Shown here: piece after piece, positions 9,156 through 18,217 of the stretch
How positions within the stretch are numbered: position 1 is the first letter of the stretch
Layout: each line of letters starts with the position of its first letter
From: CADEED01 sp964444835
GTDB taxonomy: Bacteria; Pseudomonadota; Gammaproteobacteria; Steroidobacterales; Steroidobacteraceae
Length of the DNA: 64,000 bases
Assembly (NCBI GenBank): GCA_964444835.1
Contig: CAYUIT010000003.1
Location: forward strand, 62,001 to 126,000
Reading direction: 5' to 3'
Notes under the pieces: model-generated
Seen by the model: only the letters and a program-made list of their open reading frames with translations
Database searches by the model: none
What the model was told of the DNA's origin: nothing
Made by a program: the position numbers and the translations under genes

Positions 9156-10349
9156 TTAGTGCCGTGGTGCGTAGAGCGAGGGATCGGCTTCGCTACCGGC
9201 CGGCGCCGCTCGCGGCACGAATCCCGTGGTCGCACGAGCAATTAGATCTGGAATGGTCGCATCATCCCATCCTCGGTCTGGCGCGGGCGCACGACCCGTC
9301 CGCACGATGGCGAGCTGCAGCGATGGGATCAGCCAAATGCGCTGCTCTCCACCCGCTTCCACGCGGTAGACATCACGCGCCGCATAGTCGCCATCGCGAC
9401 GGATGAACCAACCCTCGGCAGGCGGCGCGCTCGCTGCGCCCAACATCTGGGGCACCCAGCCGGGCGGCACGATTTGCTCGCCCTGATAAACCCCGTCTTG
9501 TACTAACAACTCGGCCACGCGCAACCAATCAGCCGCACGGCTGCGCAAACAGCAATCGACGCGGGCATGGCCCGCAGGACCGTCGAGCCAGACCTCGGCG
9601 TCCGCTGCACCGAGCCGCTGCCAGACCGCAGTCGATAAATACTCCAGGTACGGCGTGCCGGTGGCCCGCTCGACCACCAGCGCGGCGAGGGTCGCATCGG
9701 CGGGTTGTGGCACGCGCGTGCGGCCCGGCGTGCCGCTCACGCCTCGCGCCAACACGCGACTCCGCAAGTCGGGCGCGATGCGATCTTGCATCCACAAGGA
9801 CCGCGGCCACAGGCTACGCTCCGCTGGCCTGAGGCCACTGGTATTCTCAAGCAAGTGTCGCAATGAAATGCTCGCATGAGTGGACCCGCGCCATTCAGGC
9901 AAGTAGTTAGCAGCGGGTTCGTCGATTAACGCGATCTTGCGATCGCCCACCGCCGCGCCGACGCTGAGTGCCACCAGCACTTGGCTCCACTCGCCGACGT
10001 CCACGCGATCCTCAGCGCTCGCCTCGGCGAAGTAGCGCTCGAACACGCGGTGGCCGCGACGCATCACGAGCAGCGCGCTGCTGTTGCGGTCAGCTGCATA
10101 CTGCGCGGCCAACTCAAGCGCTGCTGCATCGATGCCTGCATCCTGCGGCGACAGCTCGGGCTGCAGCGGCGCATTCCCGCCGCGTAGCGTGACGCGGTGC
10201 GTGTCCCACTGCACACCGACGAGCGAGCCGTCGTTCGCGAGCACGCGGACGTAACGCGAAGCCGCATTCATCCCGCCGGCCGCAACCACGATGCCAGCGA
10301 GCAGCGCAATGACGACCAGCAACGGCACGACCCACTTACGCACACTCAC
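9156..10349 (-). CDS. Beta-lactamase-fold protein, catalytic residues apparently lost
   Basis: A 397-residue protein with an N-terminal signal-anchor (WVVPLLVVIALLAGIVVAAG) and a class-C beta-lactamase/DD-peptidase-like domain (PF00144 type). The start is a GTG (complement of 10347-10349) set about 7 bases after GGAGGA. Aligning by eye on the helix that follows the active site (LVALSVGAAVGDRKI), the expected S-x-x-K falls on E120-W-S-Q123, so both Ser and Lys look replaced. The usual Y-x-N segment is also not recognisable before LAALVVERATG. It is 10 bases upstream of the Rieske oxygenase, probably in the same transcript. A binding or scaffolding role, or a shifted active site, are both possible. 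Confidence 0.75.
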   Translation of the reverse strand: MSVRKWVVPLLVVIALLAGIVVAAGGMNAASRYVRVLANDGSLVGVQWDTHRVTLRGGNAPLQPELSPQDAGIDAAALELAAQYAADRNSSALLVMRRGHRVFERYFAEASAEDRVDVGEWSQVLVALSVGAAVGDRKIALIDEPAANYLPEWRGSTHASISLRHLLENTSGLRPAERSLWPRSLWMQDRIAPDLRSRVLARGVSGTPGRTRVPQPADATLAALVVERATGTPYLEYLSTAVWQRLGAADAEVWLDGPAGHARVDCCLRSRAADWLRVAELLVQDGVYQGEQIVPPGWVPQMLGAASAPPAEGWFIRRDGDYAARDVYRVEAGGEQRIWLIPSLQLAIVRTGRAPAPDRGWDDATIPDLIARATTGFVPRAAPAGSEADPSLYAPRH

Positions 10350-11875
10350 GGCGCACTCCTCCGGGAAGAGCGCAATTCTAGCGATTTGAGCGGCCCCTGC
10401 TGCACGACTCGACCCGCGCGCAAGCTGAGCGCGTGCGTGGTGTTGCTCGGCCACTCCTCGCGGTGATGGGTGGCCAGCACGCAGGTGCCGCCACGCGCGA
10501 CGAAATGCTCGACTCGCTTGAGTAACGAGTCACGTGTCGCAGGATCAATCCCCGCAAACGGCTCATCGAGCAACACAAGTTCGGGCGTTCGCACCCAGGC
10601 ACGCGCGAACAACACACGCCGCACTTGACCGTAGGACAGTTCGAGTAGCCGTTGCTGCGCCAGGTTAGCGATCCCGAAATGCCTGAGCGCGCGCAGCGCG
10701 GAGCGCACTTCGGCAAGCGTGATCGACTCGTTCAGGCCGATGCTGCTGTGCTGGCCGGACGCGACGACTTCGAGTGCCGTGGTCTCCCGCGGGTAGTCGC
10801 TCTGCAAATGTGGCGCCACCAATCCCACCCAGCGCTTGAACTCGGTGAGCGGAATGCCCGGTTCGATCCCGCGCCGCTCGATGACGCCATCACTTGCCAC
10901 CGCGTGATCACCATAGATCGTCCGGATGAGGGTGCTTTTTCCACTGCCGTTGGCACCGGTGATCACCCAGCACTCGCCCGGGTGTACAGTCCAATCAACT
11001 TGTCGCAGCGCGACGCGCGCCTCGTGGTAGACGCTGGCGTGATGCAATGTGACGAGCGCTGCCACCGACGGTCTTCGCGGCGAATGCTTGGGAGCTGCAG
11101 GCGGTGCACGCCGGCTCGACGCCAGCAGACGCTGCACGACGGCTTGTGTCGCCGGGCGACGTGCGACCACACGCCCCTTCTCGAGCACGAGCAGGTGCGT
11201 CACGCTCGACGGCAAATCTGCTAGTCGATGCGTCGCGAGAACCCACGGCACACGCTTGCCGCGAGTCGATTCGAGCCAGCGCAGCAAGATCTGATGCCGA
11301 GCTGCATCGAGCCCATTAGCCACTTCATCTAACAACAATAGCCGCGGCCGGGTTGCCAGTGCACGTGCGAGCAACACCAAACGCCGCTCACCATAGGACA
11401 GCTCGAGGAATCGCCGTCGCACAAATCCGGCCAGGCGGAACTGGCCTAACAACTGACGAATGCGCCGCCGATCCGCCGGCGTCAGGGGATCGCGCGGGAT
11501 CTCCGTCCGATAGAGTCCCGTGCCGACCACCGCCTCGACGCTGAAGTTCCAGCCATACCGGTCATACCGATCGTGCTTCTCGGCGCCGAGATAGGCGATT
11601 TCATCCAGCACGCCGACCGGCTCGTCGAATACCTCGTCATCGCATCGATAGCGGCGTCGCTCGCGCCCATCGGGAGTGGGCCACACGAGACCTGCCACCA
11701 GTTTCAGCAACTGGGTCTTGCCGGCACCGTTGCCACCGACGAGCGCCCAGCGCTGCCCCGTCGCGATCTGCCAATCGATCGAGTGCAATACGCGTCGCGC
11801 ACCGCGCGCGAGCGATACGCGCCGCAATTCCACGGAGAATTCGCGCGGGCGGCGACTCACCGCTACACGCTCCAA
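10346..11875 (-). CDS. Double-NBD ABC ATPase, ModF/PhrA-like
   Basis: A 509-residue soluble protein with two ABC nucleotide-binding domains. Domain 1 has Walker A GGNGAGKT and the signature ELSYGERR; domain 2 (from about residue 275) has GANGSGKS, ELSYGQVRR and Walker B LVLLDEPFAG. There are no membrane segments and no permease gene beside it. The arrangement resembles ModF (also called PhrA), whose role is poorly defined despite a historical link to molybdate uptake. It overlaps the genes on both sides by a few bases (GTGA-type with the downstream serine-hydrolase-like gene), so it is part of a minus-strand operon. Confidence 0.85.
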   Translation of the reverse strand: MERVAVSRRPREFSVELRRVSLARGARRVLHSIDWQIATGQRWALVGGNGAGKTQLLKLVAGLVWPTPDGRERRRYRCDDEVFDEPVGVLDEIAYLGAEKHDRYDRYGWNFSVEAVVGTGLYRTEIPRDPLTPADRRRIRQLLGQFRLAGFVRRRFLELSYGERRLVLLARALATRPRLLLLDEVANGLDAARHQILLRWLESTRGKRVPWVLATHRLADLPSSVTHLLVLEKGRVVARRPATQAVVQRLLASSRRAPPAAPKHSPRRPSVAALVTLHHASVYHEARVALRQVDWTVHPGECWVITGANGSGKSTLIRTIYGDHAVASDGVIERRGIEPGIPLTEFKRWVGLVAPHLQSDYPRETTALEVVASGQHSSIGLNESITLAEVRSALRALRHFGIANLAQQRLLELSYGQVRRVLFARAWVRTPELVLLDEPFAGIDPATRDSLLKRVEHFVARGGTCVLATHHREEWPSNTTHALSLRAGRVVQQGPLKSLELRSSRRSAP

Positions 11876-12723
11876 TGATCGCCGCTACGCGTGCAACGAT
11901 GTTCGCGCTCGAGCTTGAGCAGGTGCGCCTCGAGCGAGCAGCGTGCAAAGCGATACAAGGCTGGTGCGACTTCGCTATACACGCGCGGTAGCAAATCGTC
12001 GGTAGTGCCCGAGCCGATCGCTGTGAGTTGTTCGAGCACGAGGCGCTCGCGGCGCAGACGATGCGCCACGACGCGATCGATTAGCGCGTCCGGCTCAGCG
12101 AGCAAACGACCGTGGCCGGGAGCCACATAGGCAAGCCCATAAGTCTTCAAGCGCGCCAGCGAATCGAGGTACTGCGTCATGTCGCCGTCGGGCGCAAGGA
12201 TCACGGGCGTCACGCCATCGAGCAAGTGGTCGCCCGAGAACAACAGCCGCAGCGATTCGTGCATAAAGCACACGTGATTCGATGCGTGGCCCGGCGTATC
12301 GATCGCACGCAAAACAAGATCCGGTGCCAGCTCGAAGCGTTGCTCGCGTTCGGGGATGACGTGCGGCACGAACGTCGTATCTTGCCGTCCATCGCCGGGC
12401 GGCGGCCGCCCCACGAGACGAGCGCCGAGCCGCGCTGCTAACGGCATTGCGGCTGGTGAATGATCTTGATGCGTGTGCGTAACGAAGATCCAACGTGCCT
12501 GCGGTGCGGCGTTGCACAGCGCGTCGAGATGACTGGCGTTTGCCGGCCCCGGATCGACGATCGCAACGACGGGGTCCCCTAACAAGTAACCATTCGTTCC
12601 CGGGCCCGTCATCATCGAGGCATTGGGTGCCACGAAACGCTGCACGCCGGGCGCGATGACCACCGGGCGTGAGGGCGTAAAGTCCGTTTGCGAAGCGGGA
12701 TAGGTTTCAAATAGCGGCAGCAC
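11863..12723 (-). CDS. MBL-fold metallo-hydrolase, LACTB2-like
   Basis: A 286-residue metallo-beta-lactamase-fold enzyme. The dinuclear metal motif is THTHQDH, followed by later ligands in DTPGHASNH and FSGDHLLDG and the APGHG segment. A C-terminal winged-helix-like region (LPRVYSEVAPALYRFARCSLEAHL) is typical of the LACTB2 group of thioesterase/RNase-like hydrolases. Start is GTG (complement of 12721-12723). It overlaps the ABC ATPase gene by 13 bases. Substrate unknown. Confidence 0.83.
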   Translation of the reverse strand: MLPLFETYPASQTDFTPSRPVVIAPGVQRFVAPNASMMTGPGTNGYLLGDPVVAIVDPGPANASHLDALCNAAPQARWIFVTHTHQDHSPAAMPLAARLGARLVGRPPPGDGRQDTTFVPHVIPEREQRFELAPDLVLRAIDTPGHASNHVCFMHESLRLLFSGDHLLDGVTPVILAPDGDMTQYLDSLARLKTYGLAYVAPGHGRLLAEPDALIDRVVAHRLRRERLVLEQLTAIGSGTTDDLLPRVYSEVAPALYRFARCSLEAHLLKLEREHRCTRSGDHWSV

Positions 12724-12779
12724 AGCCGCACAAGACTACGGCACTCGCGTGCTAGCGGAAACCCGCCCCGGCAAAGTGC

Positions 12780-13646
12780 TCAGGCCGCAACGTCGACGAA
12801 TAGGCGATCGTTCGGGAAAGTGGCATTGGCCGGGAAACCCGGCTGCTCGCCCCAGGCGGCGAACAATTGCTCGAAGTCGGCCCCAAGAACGCTGTCGAAC
12901 AATTGCTCGAAACTGTCTAGCACGAAGTACGTTTGCTGATAGGCATCGATCAAATAGTCGGTGCGAATCACACGACTTAAGTCGAATGCGATGCGATTCG
13001 GCTCGCGCGCGCGCAACGCGTACACCGTTTCACCACTCGAGGACAGAATGCCCGCGCCACACGCACGTAAGCCACGCCGCGTTGCAAGCAAGCCAAACTC
13101 AACGGTGTACCAATACAGCCGCGCCAACATTTTCAGAGCGCCGGGCGTCCTCGCGCGCGCACCGAGCGCGCCATACGCCTGCACGTAGTTGGCGAACACG
13201 GGATGTGCGAGCAGCGGCACGTGACCAAAAAAATCATGGAAGAAATCGGGCTCGACGAGATAGTCCAACTCGTCGCGCCGACGCATCCACACCGTCACCG
13301 GGAAACGCCGCTCAGCGAGGTGCCCAAAAAAGTCCGCCTCGGGAATCAAGCCCGGTACGCCCACGAGATCCCAGCCGGTCAGACGCTTGAGCGCCGCGCT
13401 GGCCGAGTCGAGCGAAGGAATCGCATCGGCAGACATACCGACGAGCCGGACCCCTTCGATGAACTCAGGCGCTGCGTACTGCGGCAGCAAGCTCAACTGC
13501 CGCTCGTAGAGCGCGCGCCAGACGGCGTGGTCTTCAGCCGAGTACGCGCGGTAGTCCTGAGCGAGCGTGTAGTCGTCCGCCGCGCGTGCGTAATCGCCAC
13601 GCAAGTGGACCAGCGACTGGGTGGGTGCAGCAGGTGCGATAGCCAT
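12780..13646 (-). CDS. phhA: Phenylalanine 4-monooxygenase
   Basis: A 288-residue bacterial aromatic amino acid hydroxylase. The iron facial triad is visible as two His in FFHDFFGHVPLL and the Glu in YWYTVEFGL. It converts phenylalanine to tyrosine using a reduced pterin and O2. No phhB-type dehydratase is adjacent. It is transcribed away from the Lrp/AsnC regulator at 13760, with 113 bases between, a common regulator-target arrangement. A perfect inverted repeat in that gap (13730-13750) is a possible operator. Confidence 0.93.
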   Translation of the reverse strand: MAIAPAAPTQSLVHLRGDYARAADDYTLAQDYRAYSAEDHAVWRALYERQLSLLPQYAAPEFIEGVRLVGMSADAIPSLDSASAALKRLTGWDLVGVPGLIPEADFFGHLAERRFPVTVWMRRRDELDYLVEPDFFHDFFGHVPLLAHPVFANYVQAYGALGARARTPGALKMLARLYWYTVEFGLLATRRGLRACGAGILSSSGETVYALRAREPNRIAFDLSRVIRTDYLIDAYQQTYFVLDSFEQLFDSVLGADFEQLFAAWGEQPGFPANATFPNDRLFVDVAA

Positions 13647-13729
13647 GCCGCCATCCTGCCCGAGACGGCCAGCGGAAAAGCGCGAATTTGCCGACTAACA
13701 GCGACATTTGTGGCGCTATTCTCTTTTCC

Positions 13730-13750
13730 AATACACAAATTTAGTGTATT
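13730..13750. promoter_or_regulatory. Inverted repeat, candidate Lrp-type operator
   Basis: AATACAC and GTGTATT form a perfect 7-base inverted repeat around a 7-base AT-rich centre. It sits 10 bases before the Lrp-type gene and in the shared region with phhA. Lrp/AsnC proteins bind as dimers to such repeats, so autoregulation and control of phhA are plausible. No clear -35/-10 pair could be assigned. Confidence 0.5.
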
Positions 13751-13759
13751 TCACTAATT

Positions 13760-14233
13760 ATGAAACTCGACAAGGTCGATTTGCGGATCCTGGAAATCCT
13801 CCAACGTGAGGGCCGCACGCCCGTGGTGGAGCTCGCCGAGCAGATCGGGCTATCAGCGACCCCCTGCGCGCGGCGCATCAAGCAGCTCGAGGCCGCGGGG
13901 TTGATCCAGGGCTACGCGGCGATTGTCGATCCCAAAAAAGTCGGGCACAGCATCCAAGCGTTCGTGCAAGTGAAGCTCGAACAGCACACGGACGAAATCG
14001 TCGAACGCTTTACCAGCACCGTGACGAGTCGACCCGAGGTACTCGCGTGCTACTCACTCACCGGCGAGATGGACTTCATCCTGCACATCGTGGTGCGCGA
14101 CATCGACGCGCTCTCGGAATTCACACTCAAACGTTTGTTGCGCATTCGGGGCGTGCGCGACGTGCGCTCGAGCATCGTGCTCGCGACACTCAAACGATCG
14201 ACGACCGTGCCGCTCGCGGAACTCAACGACTGA
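13760..14233 (+). CDS. Lrp/AsnC family transcriptional regulator
   Basis: A 157-residue regulator. The N-terminal helix-turn-helix spans about residues 5-60 (LDKVDLRILEILQREGR ... LSATPCARRIKQLEAAGLI) and the C-terminal RAM ligand-binding domain covers the rest (VLACYSLTGEMDFILHIV). Family members bind amino acids. The divergent phhA gene suggests phenylalanine or tyrosine as the effector, by context only. Confidence 0.92.
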   Translation: MKLDKVDLRILEILQREGRTPVVELAEQIGLSATPCARRIKQLEAAGLIQGYAAIVDPKKVGHSIQAFVQVKLEQHTDEIVERFTSTVTSRPEVLACYSLTGEMDFILHIVVRDIDALSEFTLKRLLRIRGVRDVRSSIVLATLKRSTTVPLAELND

Positions 14234-14240
14234 GACAGGA

Positions 14241-14317
14241 TGGCGCGCCCGGAGAGATTCGAACTCCCGACCACTTGGTTCGAAGCCAAGTACTCTATCC
14301 AACTGAGCTACGGGCGC
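14241..14317 (-). tRNA. tRNA-Arg (anticodon TCG)
   Basis: On the minus strand a 77-nt tRNA folds with acceptor arms GCGCCCG and CGGGCGC, discriminator G and an encoded CCA end. The D arm reads GCTCAGTTGGATAGAGT, the anticodon loop CTTCGAA gives anticodon TCG (codon CGA), and the T arm has GGGAGTTCGAATCTCTC. It lies between the Lrp gene and the lipoprotein gene, on the opposite strand to both. Confidence 0.97.
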
Positions 14318-14352
14318 GTGGCAGAACTGCCGCAGGCCGCTAGAGTAGCAAA

Positions 14353-14721
14353 ATGGCGCGACTTTCTCAGTACGCTCGAGCGGTGATTCTGTTAGCGAGC
14401 GCAGGCTTTGCAAGCGGCTGCACGAGCCTGCGACCCGATGCTTGTGCGCGACGCGCGATGGCGGGCCCGGACTACGCATCGATGCCCGACAAACAAGCGC
14501 ATTGTGTCGCGTCGGCCAAGATCGCCTTGCAATGCGGCGCACGCTACGCACGCTGGGCCGGCGTCGGCAAAGAGTGGCTCGACGCCTTCGGCGGTGGCGA
14601 CGCCTCGCGCGCCGATCTCGCCGCGAATGCCGAAGGCCGCGAGTGCGCGCGCCAAGCTGCGGGCGCGGGCGACTCGAGCGACGGCGCGCTGCATGCGTGC
14701 TGCAAGGATGCGCTACCCTAG
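14353..14721 (+). CDS. Small putative lipoprotein
   Basis: A 122-residue protein with a lipoprotein signal (AVILLASAGFASGC, Cys at 23) and five further cysteines in the mature part, including a CC pair near the end, which suggests disulfides in the periplasm. I do not recognise the family. It lies 40 bases upstream of lpxL on the same strand and may be cotranscribed. Confidence 0.65.
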   Translation: MARLSQYARAVILLASAGFASGCTSLRPDACARRAMAGPDYASMPDKQAHCVASAKIALQCGARYARWAGVGKEWLDAFGGGDASRADLAANAEGRECARQAAGAGDSSDGALHACCKDALP

Positions 14722-14760
14722 CGCTCTCGACTCGCAAGACTGTCGCGCAATTCGTTCTGT

Positions 14761-15705
14761 ATGCCTTGGCGTTTGTTGCTACCCATTCACTGGCCCACGT
14801 GGCTCGGCATCGCCATCCTGAGAATCGCGGAGCCGCTCCCGTACGCTGCGCTGATCCGACTCGGCCGCTTTTTTGGCTGGCTCGCGCGCTGGCTACCGAT
14901 CGGCACGACGCGCGTCGCGCGGCGCAACATCGATATGTGCTTGCCGGAGTTGCCTCACGAAGCACGCCGACAGATTCTGCGCGAGCATTTCACGAGCGTG
15001 GGCTGCGCATTGTTCGAAACCGCCATCTCGTGGTGGAGCAGTAACGAGCGCGTGCAAGCGCTCACTACCGTCGATGGGATCGAGCGCGTCGCAGCCGCTC
15101 AAGCCAGCGGTCGCGGCGTATTGTTGTTGTCGGCGCACTTCACCACGATCGAGATCGGCTGCCGCGCGCTCGCGGCGCGCTTACCACTGAACGTGATGTA
15201 TCGACCGTCTAACAACCCAGTCATGGCCTGGATTCTGGGCCACATGCGCGCCAAGCAGGCGCGGCGCGCGATTCCGCGCGACGACGTACGCACTTTGATC
15301 AAGGCGCTAAAGGCCGGTGAGGTTGTGTGGTACGCGCCCGACCAAAGCTACCGAAAGAAAGGGGCTGAGATGGTACCGTTCTTCGGGATTCCGGCCGCCA
15401 GCAATACGGCGACTTCGCGCATCGTACAGATGACGAACGCAATCGTGATGCCCTATTTCGTCGAGCGCCTCCCCGACGGCTCTGGATACCGCGGCGTGAT
15501 CGGTGAGCCGCTCGACAACTTCCCGACCGACTCTTCAGTCGCGGACACGGCGCGGTTCAATCGCCTGATCGAAGCGCATGTACGGCGCGTCCCTGCGCAG
15601 TACTTGTGGATTCACAAGCGCTTCAAGGGAATCACGGGCGACTATCCTAACTACTACGGCATGCGGCCCGTCGCGCCACCCGTGCGCAGTGTCAACGATT
15701 CTTGA
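14761..15705 (+). CDS. lpxL: Lipid A biosynthesis acyltransferase (LpxL/HtrB family)
   Basis: A 314-residue inner-membrane acyltransferase with an N-terminal hydrophobic anchor. The catalytic H-x4-E motif is seen in LLLSAHFTTIE, and the later segments YAPDQSYRKKGAEMVPFFG and RPSNNP are typical of Kdo2-lipid IVA late acyltransferases. It would add a secondary acyl chain to lipid A. The 3' end overlaps the convergent enoyl-CoA hydratase gene by 14 bases. LpxM-type specificity cannot be excluded. Confidence 0.9.
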   Translation: MPWRLLLPIHWPTWLGIAILRIAEPLPYAALIRLGRFFGWLARWLPIGTTRVARRNIDMCLPELPHEARRQILREHFTSVGCALFETAISWWSSNERVQALTTVDGIERVAAAQASGRGVLLLSAHFTTIEIGCRALAARLPLNVMYRPSNNPVMAWILGHMRAKQARRAIPRDDVRTLIKALKAGEVVWYAPDQSYRKKGAEMVPFFGIPAASNTATSRIVQMTNAIVMPYFVERLPDGSGYRGVIGEPLDNFPTDSSVADTARFNRLIEAHVRRVPAQYLWIHKRFKGITGDYPNYYGMRPVAPPVRSVNDS

Positions 15706-16483
15706 AGTCCGGCTTACGCTTCTCGAGAAACGCGCCCATGCCCTCGCGGCAGTCGTCGGCCGCGAAAACCGCTTGAAAGAAGCGCCGTTCGAGGCGAAGC
15801 CCTTCGCTCAGTGACAACTCATCGGCGGCATTCACCGCCTCTTTCGCCATCATGACAGCCGGTCGCGATAGGCTCGCAATCGTCGCGGCGAGGGCCAGCA
15901 CCTCATCGAGCAAGCTCGCCGCAGGAACCACGCGCGCGACGAGACCCGCGCGCTCGGCTTCCTCGGCACTCATCATGCGGCCCGTCAACACCAACTCCAT
16001 CGCTTTCGATTTGCCGATGGCGCGCGTGAGGCGCTGCGTCCCGCCAGCACCGGGCAACGTCCCCAGCTTGATCTCGGGCTGACCAAACTGAGCATTATCG
16101 GCGGCGATGAGAATGTCGCACTGCATCGCCAGTTCACAGCCGCCGCCGAGTGCGTAACCGGCGATCGCCGCGATAACGGGCTTGCGGCACCGCGAAACGC
16201 GTGTCCAGCCGCCCGCCGACGGGAAATCGGTGCGATATGCATCAATCGAGGACTTACCGCGCATTTCGGCGATGTCAGCACCCGCGGCGAACGCTTTCTC
16301 GCTGCCGGTCAGCACGATGGCGCCAATTGCGTCGTCGGCTTCGAACGCGTCGAGCGCCTGCGCCAGTTCGGTCATCAGCGCATCACATAAGGCATTGAGC
16401 TGCTTAGGCCGATTCAAGCGAATCAGGCCCACGTTGCCCCGGGTTTCCACAATCAAGAGGTTGAAATTGGCGGCGGTCGACAT
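15692..16483 (-). CDS. Enoyl-CoA hydratase/isomerase family protein
   Basis: A 263-residue crotonase. The oxyanion-hole segments GSEKAFAAGADI and YALGGGCELAMQCD are present, and the region GQPEIKLGTLPGAGGTQRL holds both catalytic-type Glu positions of a hydratase. It hydrates 2-enoyl-CoA in fatty acid or aromatic-acid beta-oxidation; a stand-alone gene like this could serve either. ATG is the complement of 16481-16483; the gap to the divergent gene at 16588 is about 100 bases and shows no clear promoter. Confidence 0.92.
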   Translation of the reverse strand: MSTAANFNLLIVETRGNVGLIRLNRPKQLNALCDALMTELAQALDAFEADDAIGAIVLTGSEKAFAAGADIAEMRGKSSIDAYRTDFPSAGGWTRVSRCRKPVIAAIAGYALGGGCELAMQCDILIAADNAQFGQPEIKLGTLPGAGGTQRLTRAIGKSKAMELVLTGRMMSAEEAERAGLVARVVPAASLLDEVLALAATIASLSRPAVMMAKEAVNAADELSLSEGLRLERRFFQAVFAADDCREGMGAFLEKRKPDFKNR

Positions 16484-16587
16484 GCTGAACGATTCCTGAA
16501 TGAACGATAAGGTTGAAGCGCACTGGCGCGGGTCCAGCGCGGCACTCTAATATAAGGATTGGCTATCACTCTCGGGGAATTTCTGTC

Positions 16588-16965
16588 ATGAAGACCGTCG
16601 CCGCACTTTTCGTTCTGGTCGCTAGCGCCTGGGCACACGACGCCGCCGCTGCGTGCAGCTACCCCAACTCGCCAGACAAGTTCCCCGATGGCAGCGTGGC
16701 CACGCTCGACGAGATGAAGGCAGCCAAGGCACAGGTCGTTGCCTACAACAAAGAGATGGAAGCGTATCTCTCGTGCATCAAGTTGGAGTACGACGGTCGC
16801 GTGGCGCAAGACGCCTCGACACTGACCGAAGAACAAAAGAAGGAACTGCAACGCATGCAGGACCAAAAGCACAATGCCGCGGTCGATGAATTAGAAGCGG
16901 TGGCGTCGCGATTCAACGAGCAGCTTCGCGTGTTCAATCAAAAGAACGCGAAGAAGAAGTCCTAA
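16588..16965 (+). CDS. Small secreted helical protein
   Basis: A 125-residue protein with a signal peptide (MKTVAALFVLVASAWAHDAAAA) and a mature part with two cysteines (CSYPNSP and LSCIKLEYDG) followed by a strongly helical, coiled-coil-like region rich in Glu, Gln and Lys and a Lys-rich tail. The ATG follows CGGGGA at a suitable distance. I do not recognise the family. A strong hairpin terminator follows it. Confidence 0.7.
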   Translation: MKTVAALFVLVASAWAHDAAAACSYPNSPDKFPDGSVATLDEMKAAKAQVVAYNKEMEAYLSCIKLEYDGRVAQDASTLTEEQKKELQRMQDQKHNAAVDELEAVASRFNEQLRVFNQKNAKKKS

Positions 16966-16976
16966 CAGCGGGCGTT

Positions 16977-17005
16977 TGCGCAGCGCCTCGCGCGCTGCGC
17001 ACTTT
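16977..17005 (+). terminator. Strong hairpin, probable terminator
   Basis: Ten-base perfect arms TGCGCAGCGC (16977-16986) and GCGCTGCGCA (16992-17001) with a 5-base loop, then CTTTCC. It sits between the secreted-protein gene and moeA, so it probably ends the upstream transcript. The T run is short. Confidence 0.6.
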
Positions 17006-17013
17006 CCAGCCAG

Positions 17014-18213
17014 ATGCTGACGCCCGCCGACGCTGCAAATCTGATCGGCCAGCATCTCGCATGCATGCCGATCGAATCGCTACCGCTCACACAAGCGGTG
17101 GGCTCGGTGCTGCGTGAGAACATCTATGCGGAGCGCGACGCGCCGCCATTCGATCGAGTTGCGATGGACGGCATCGCGCTGCGTGCGGACAGCGTGCGGG
17201 CAGGCCGACGGCGCTTTGCCATCCAAGGCATGCAAGCCGCGGGGGCCACGCCGCTCAAGCTCGAACGTGAGGATGGTTGCATCGAGATCATGACGGGCGC
17301 CGTGCTCGCGGAGGGTTGCGACGCTGTCGTCCCGGTCGAGCAACTCACCGTCGCGGACGGTTACGCGACACTCCCGCCAGACGTGCGCGTCGAGCGGTTC
17401 CAAAACGTCCATCGCCGCGGCAGCGATTCGCGACAAGGCGCATTGTTGTTAGCGACGGGCACGCGCTTGACGGCCCCCGAAGTGGCCGTGGCGGCGAGCG
17501 CCGGCATGGCGCGCGTACGCGTCAGTGCCCAGCCCACGATCGTCGTGATTTCAACCGGCGACGAATTGGTGGAGCCCGGCGATAGCATCCTGCCGCACCA
17601 AGTGCGCCGATCGAATGCGTATGGCATCGTCGCAGCGCTCAAAGCTCGCGGTTTTACGCGCATTGCCGACGATCACGTGCGCGACGACGATGCCGAGATC
17701 GAACAACGCTTGAAGCAGCACCTCGCGACACACGATGTCCTCGTGCTGTCAGGCGGCGTGTCGATGGGCAAGCTCGATCTGGTACCGCAGGTGCTCGAGC
17801 GGCTCGGCGTACGCATGGTGTTTCACAAGATCGCACAGCGACCCGGCAAGCCCATGTGGTTTGGTGTGTCACAGTCGGGGCCCTCCGTGTTCGCCTTGCC
17901 GGGAAATCCCGTCTCGACGCTCGTGTGTTTGGCGCGGTACGTCGTGCCAGCACTCTATGTCGCGATGGGTGAGCCGCCGAAGCCAGCCGAGCGACTCGCA
18001 CTCGCGGCACCGTTCACGGTCAAAACACCGCTCACGTTCTTTCTACCTGTGAAACTTCAGGGCGATGAATGGGGCCGGCTCTGGGCTACGCCGCGGCCGA
18101 CGAACGGCTCGGGCGATTTCACGGCTTTAGCCGGCACGGATGGCTTCGTCGAACTACCAGCCGGGCCGAACGAGTTCGCGAAGGGCTTCGTGACGAGCTT
18201 CTACCAATGGTGA
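17014..18213 (+). CDS. moeA: Molybdopterin molybdenumtransferase
   Basis: A 399-residue MoeA. Recognisable segments are PPFDRVAMDGIALR near the N-terminus, the EIMTGAVLAEGCDAVVPVE block, STGDELVEPG, SGGVSMGKLDL, and ALPGNPVSTLVCL in the cofactor-binding domain. It inserts molybdate into adenylylated molybdopterin. First gene of a six-gene run; moaA starts 5 bases after its stop. Confidence 0.95.
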   Translation: MLTPADAANLIGQHLACMPIESLPLTQAVGSVLRENIYAERDAPPFDRVAMDGIALRADSVRAGRRRFAIQGMQAAGATPLKLEREDGCIEIMTGAVLAEGCDAVVPVEQLTVADGYATLPPDVRVERFQNVHRRGSDSRQGALLLATGTRLTAPEVAVAASAGMARVRVSAQPTIVVISTGDELVEPGDSILPHQVRRSNAYGIVAALKARGFTRIADDHVRDDDAEIEQRLKQHLATHDVLVLSGGVSMGKLDLVPQVLERLGVRMVFHKIAQRPGKPMWFGVSQSGPSVFALPGNPVSTLVCLARYVVPALYVAMGEPPKPAERLALAAPFTVKTPLTFFLPVKLQGDEWGRLWATPRPTNGSGDFTALAGTDGFVELPAGPNEFAKGFVTSFYQW

Positions 18214-18217
18214 GCGT

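Noticed and set aside
16513..16560. TTGAAG ... TAATAT promoter before the small secreted protein
   Set aside because: The 29-base spacing is too long for a sigma-70 promoter.
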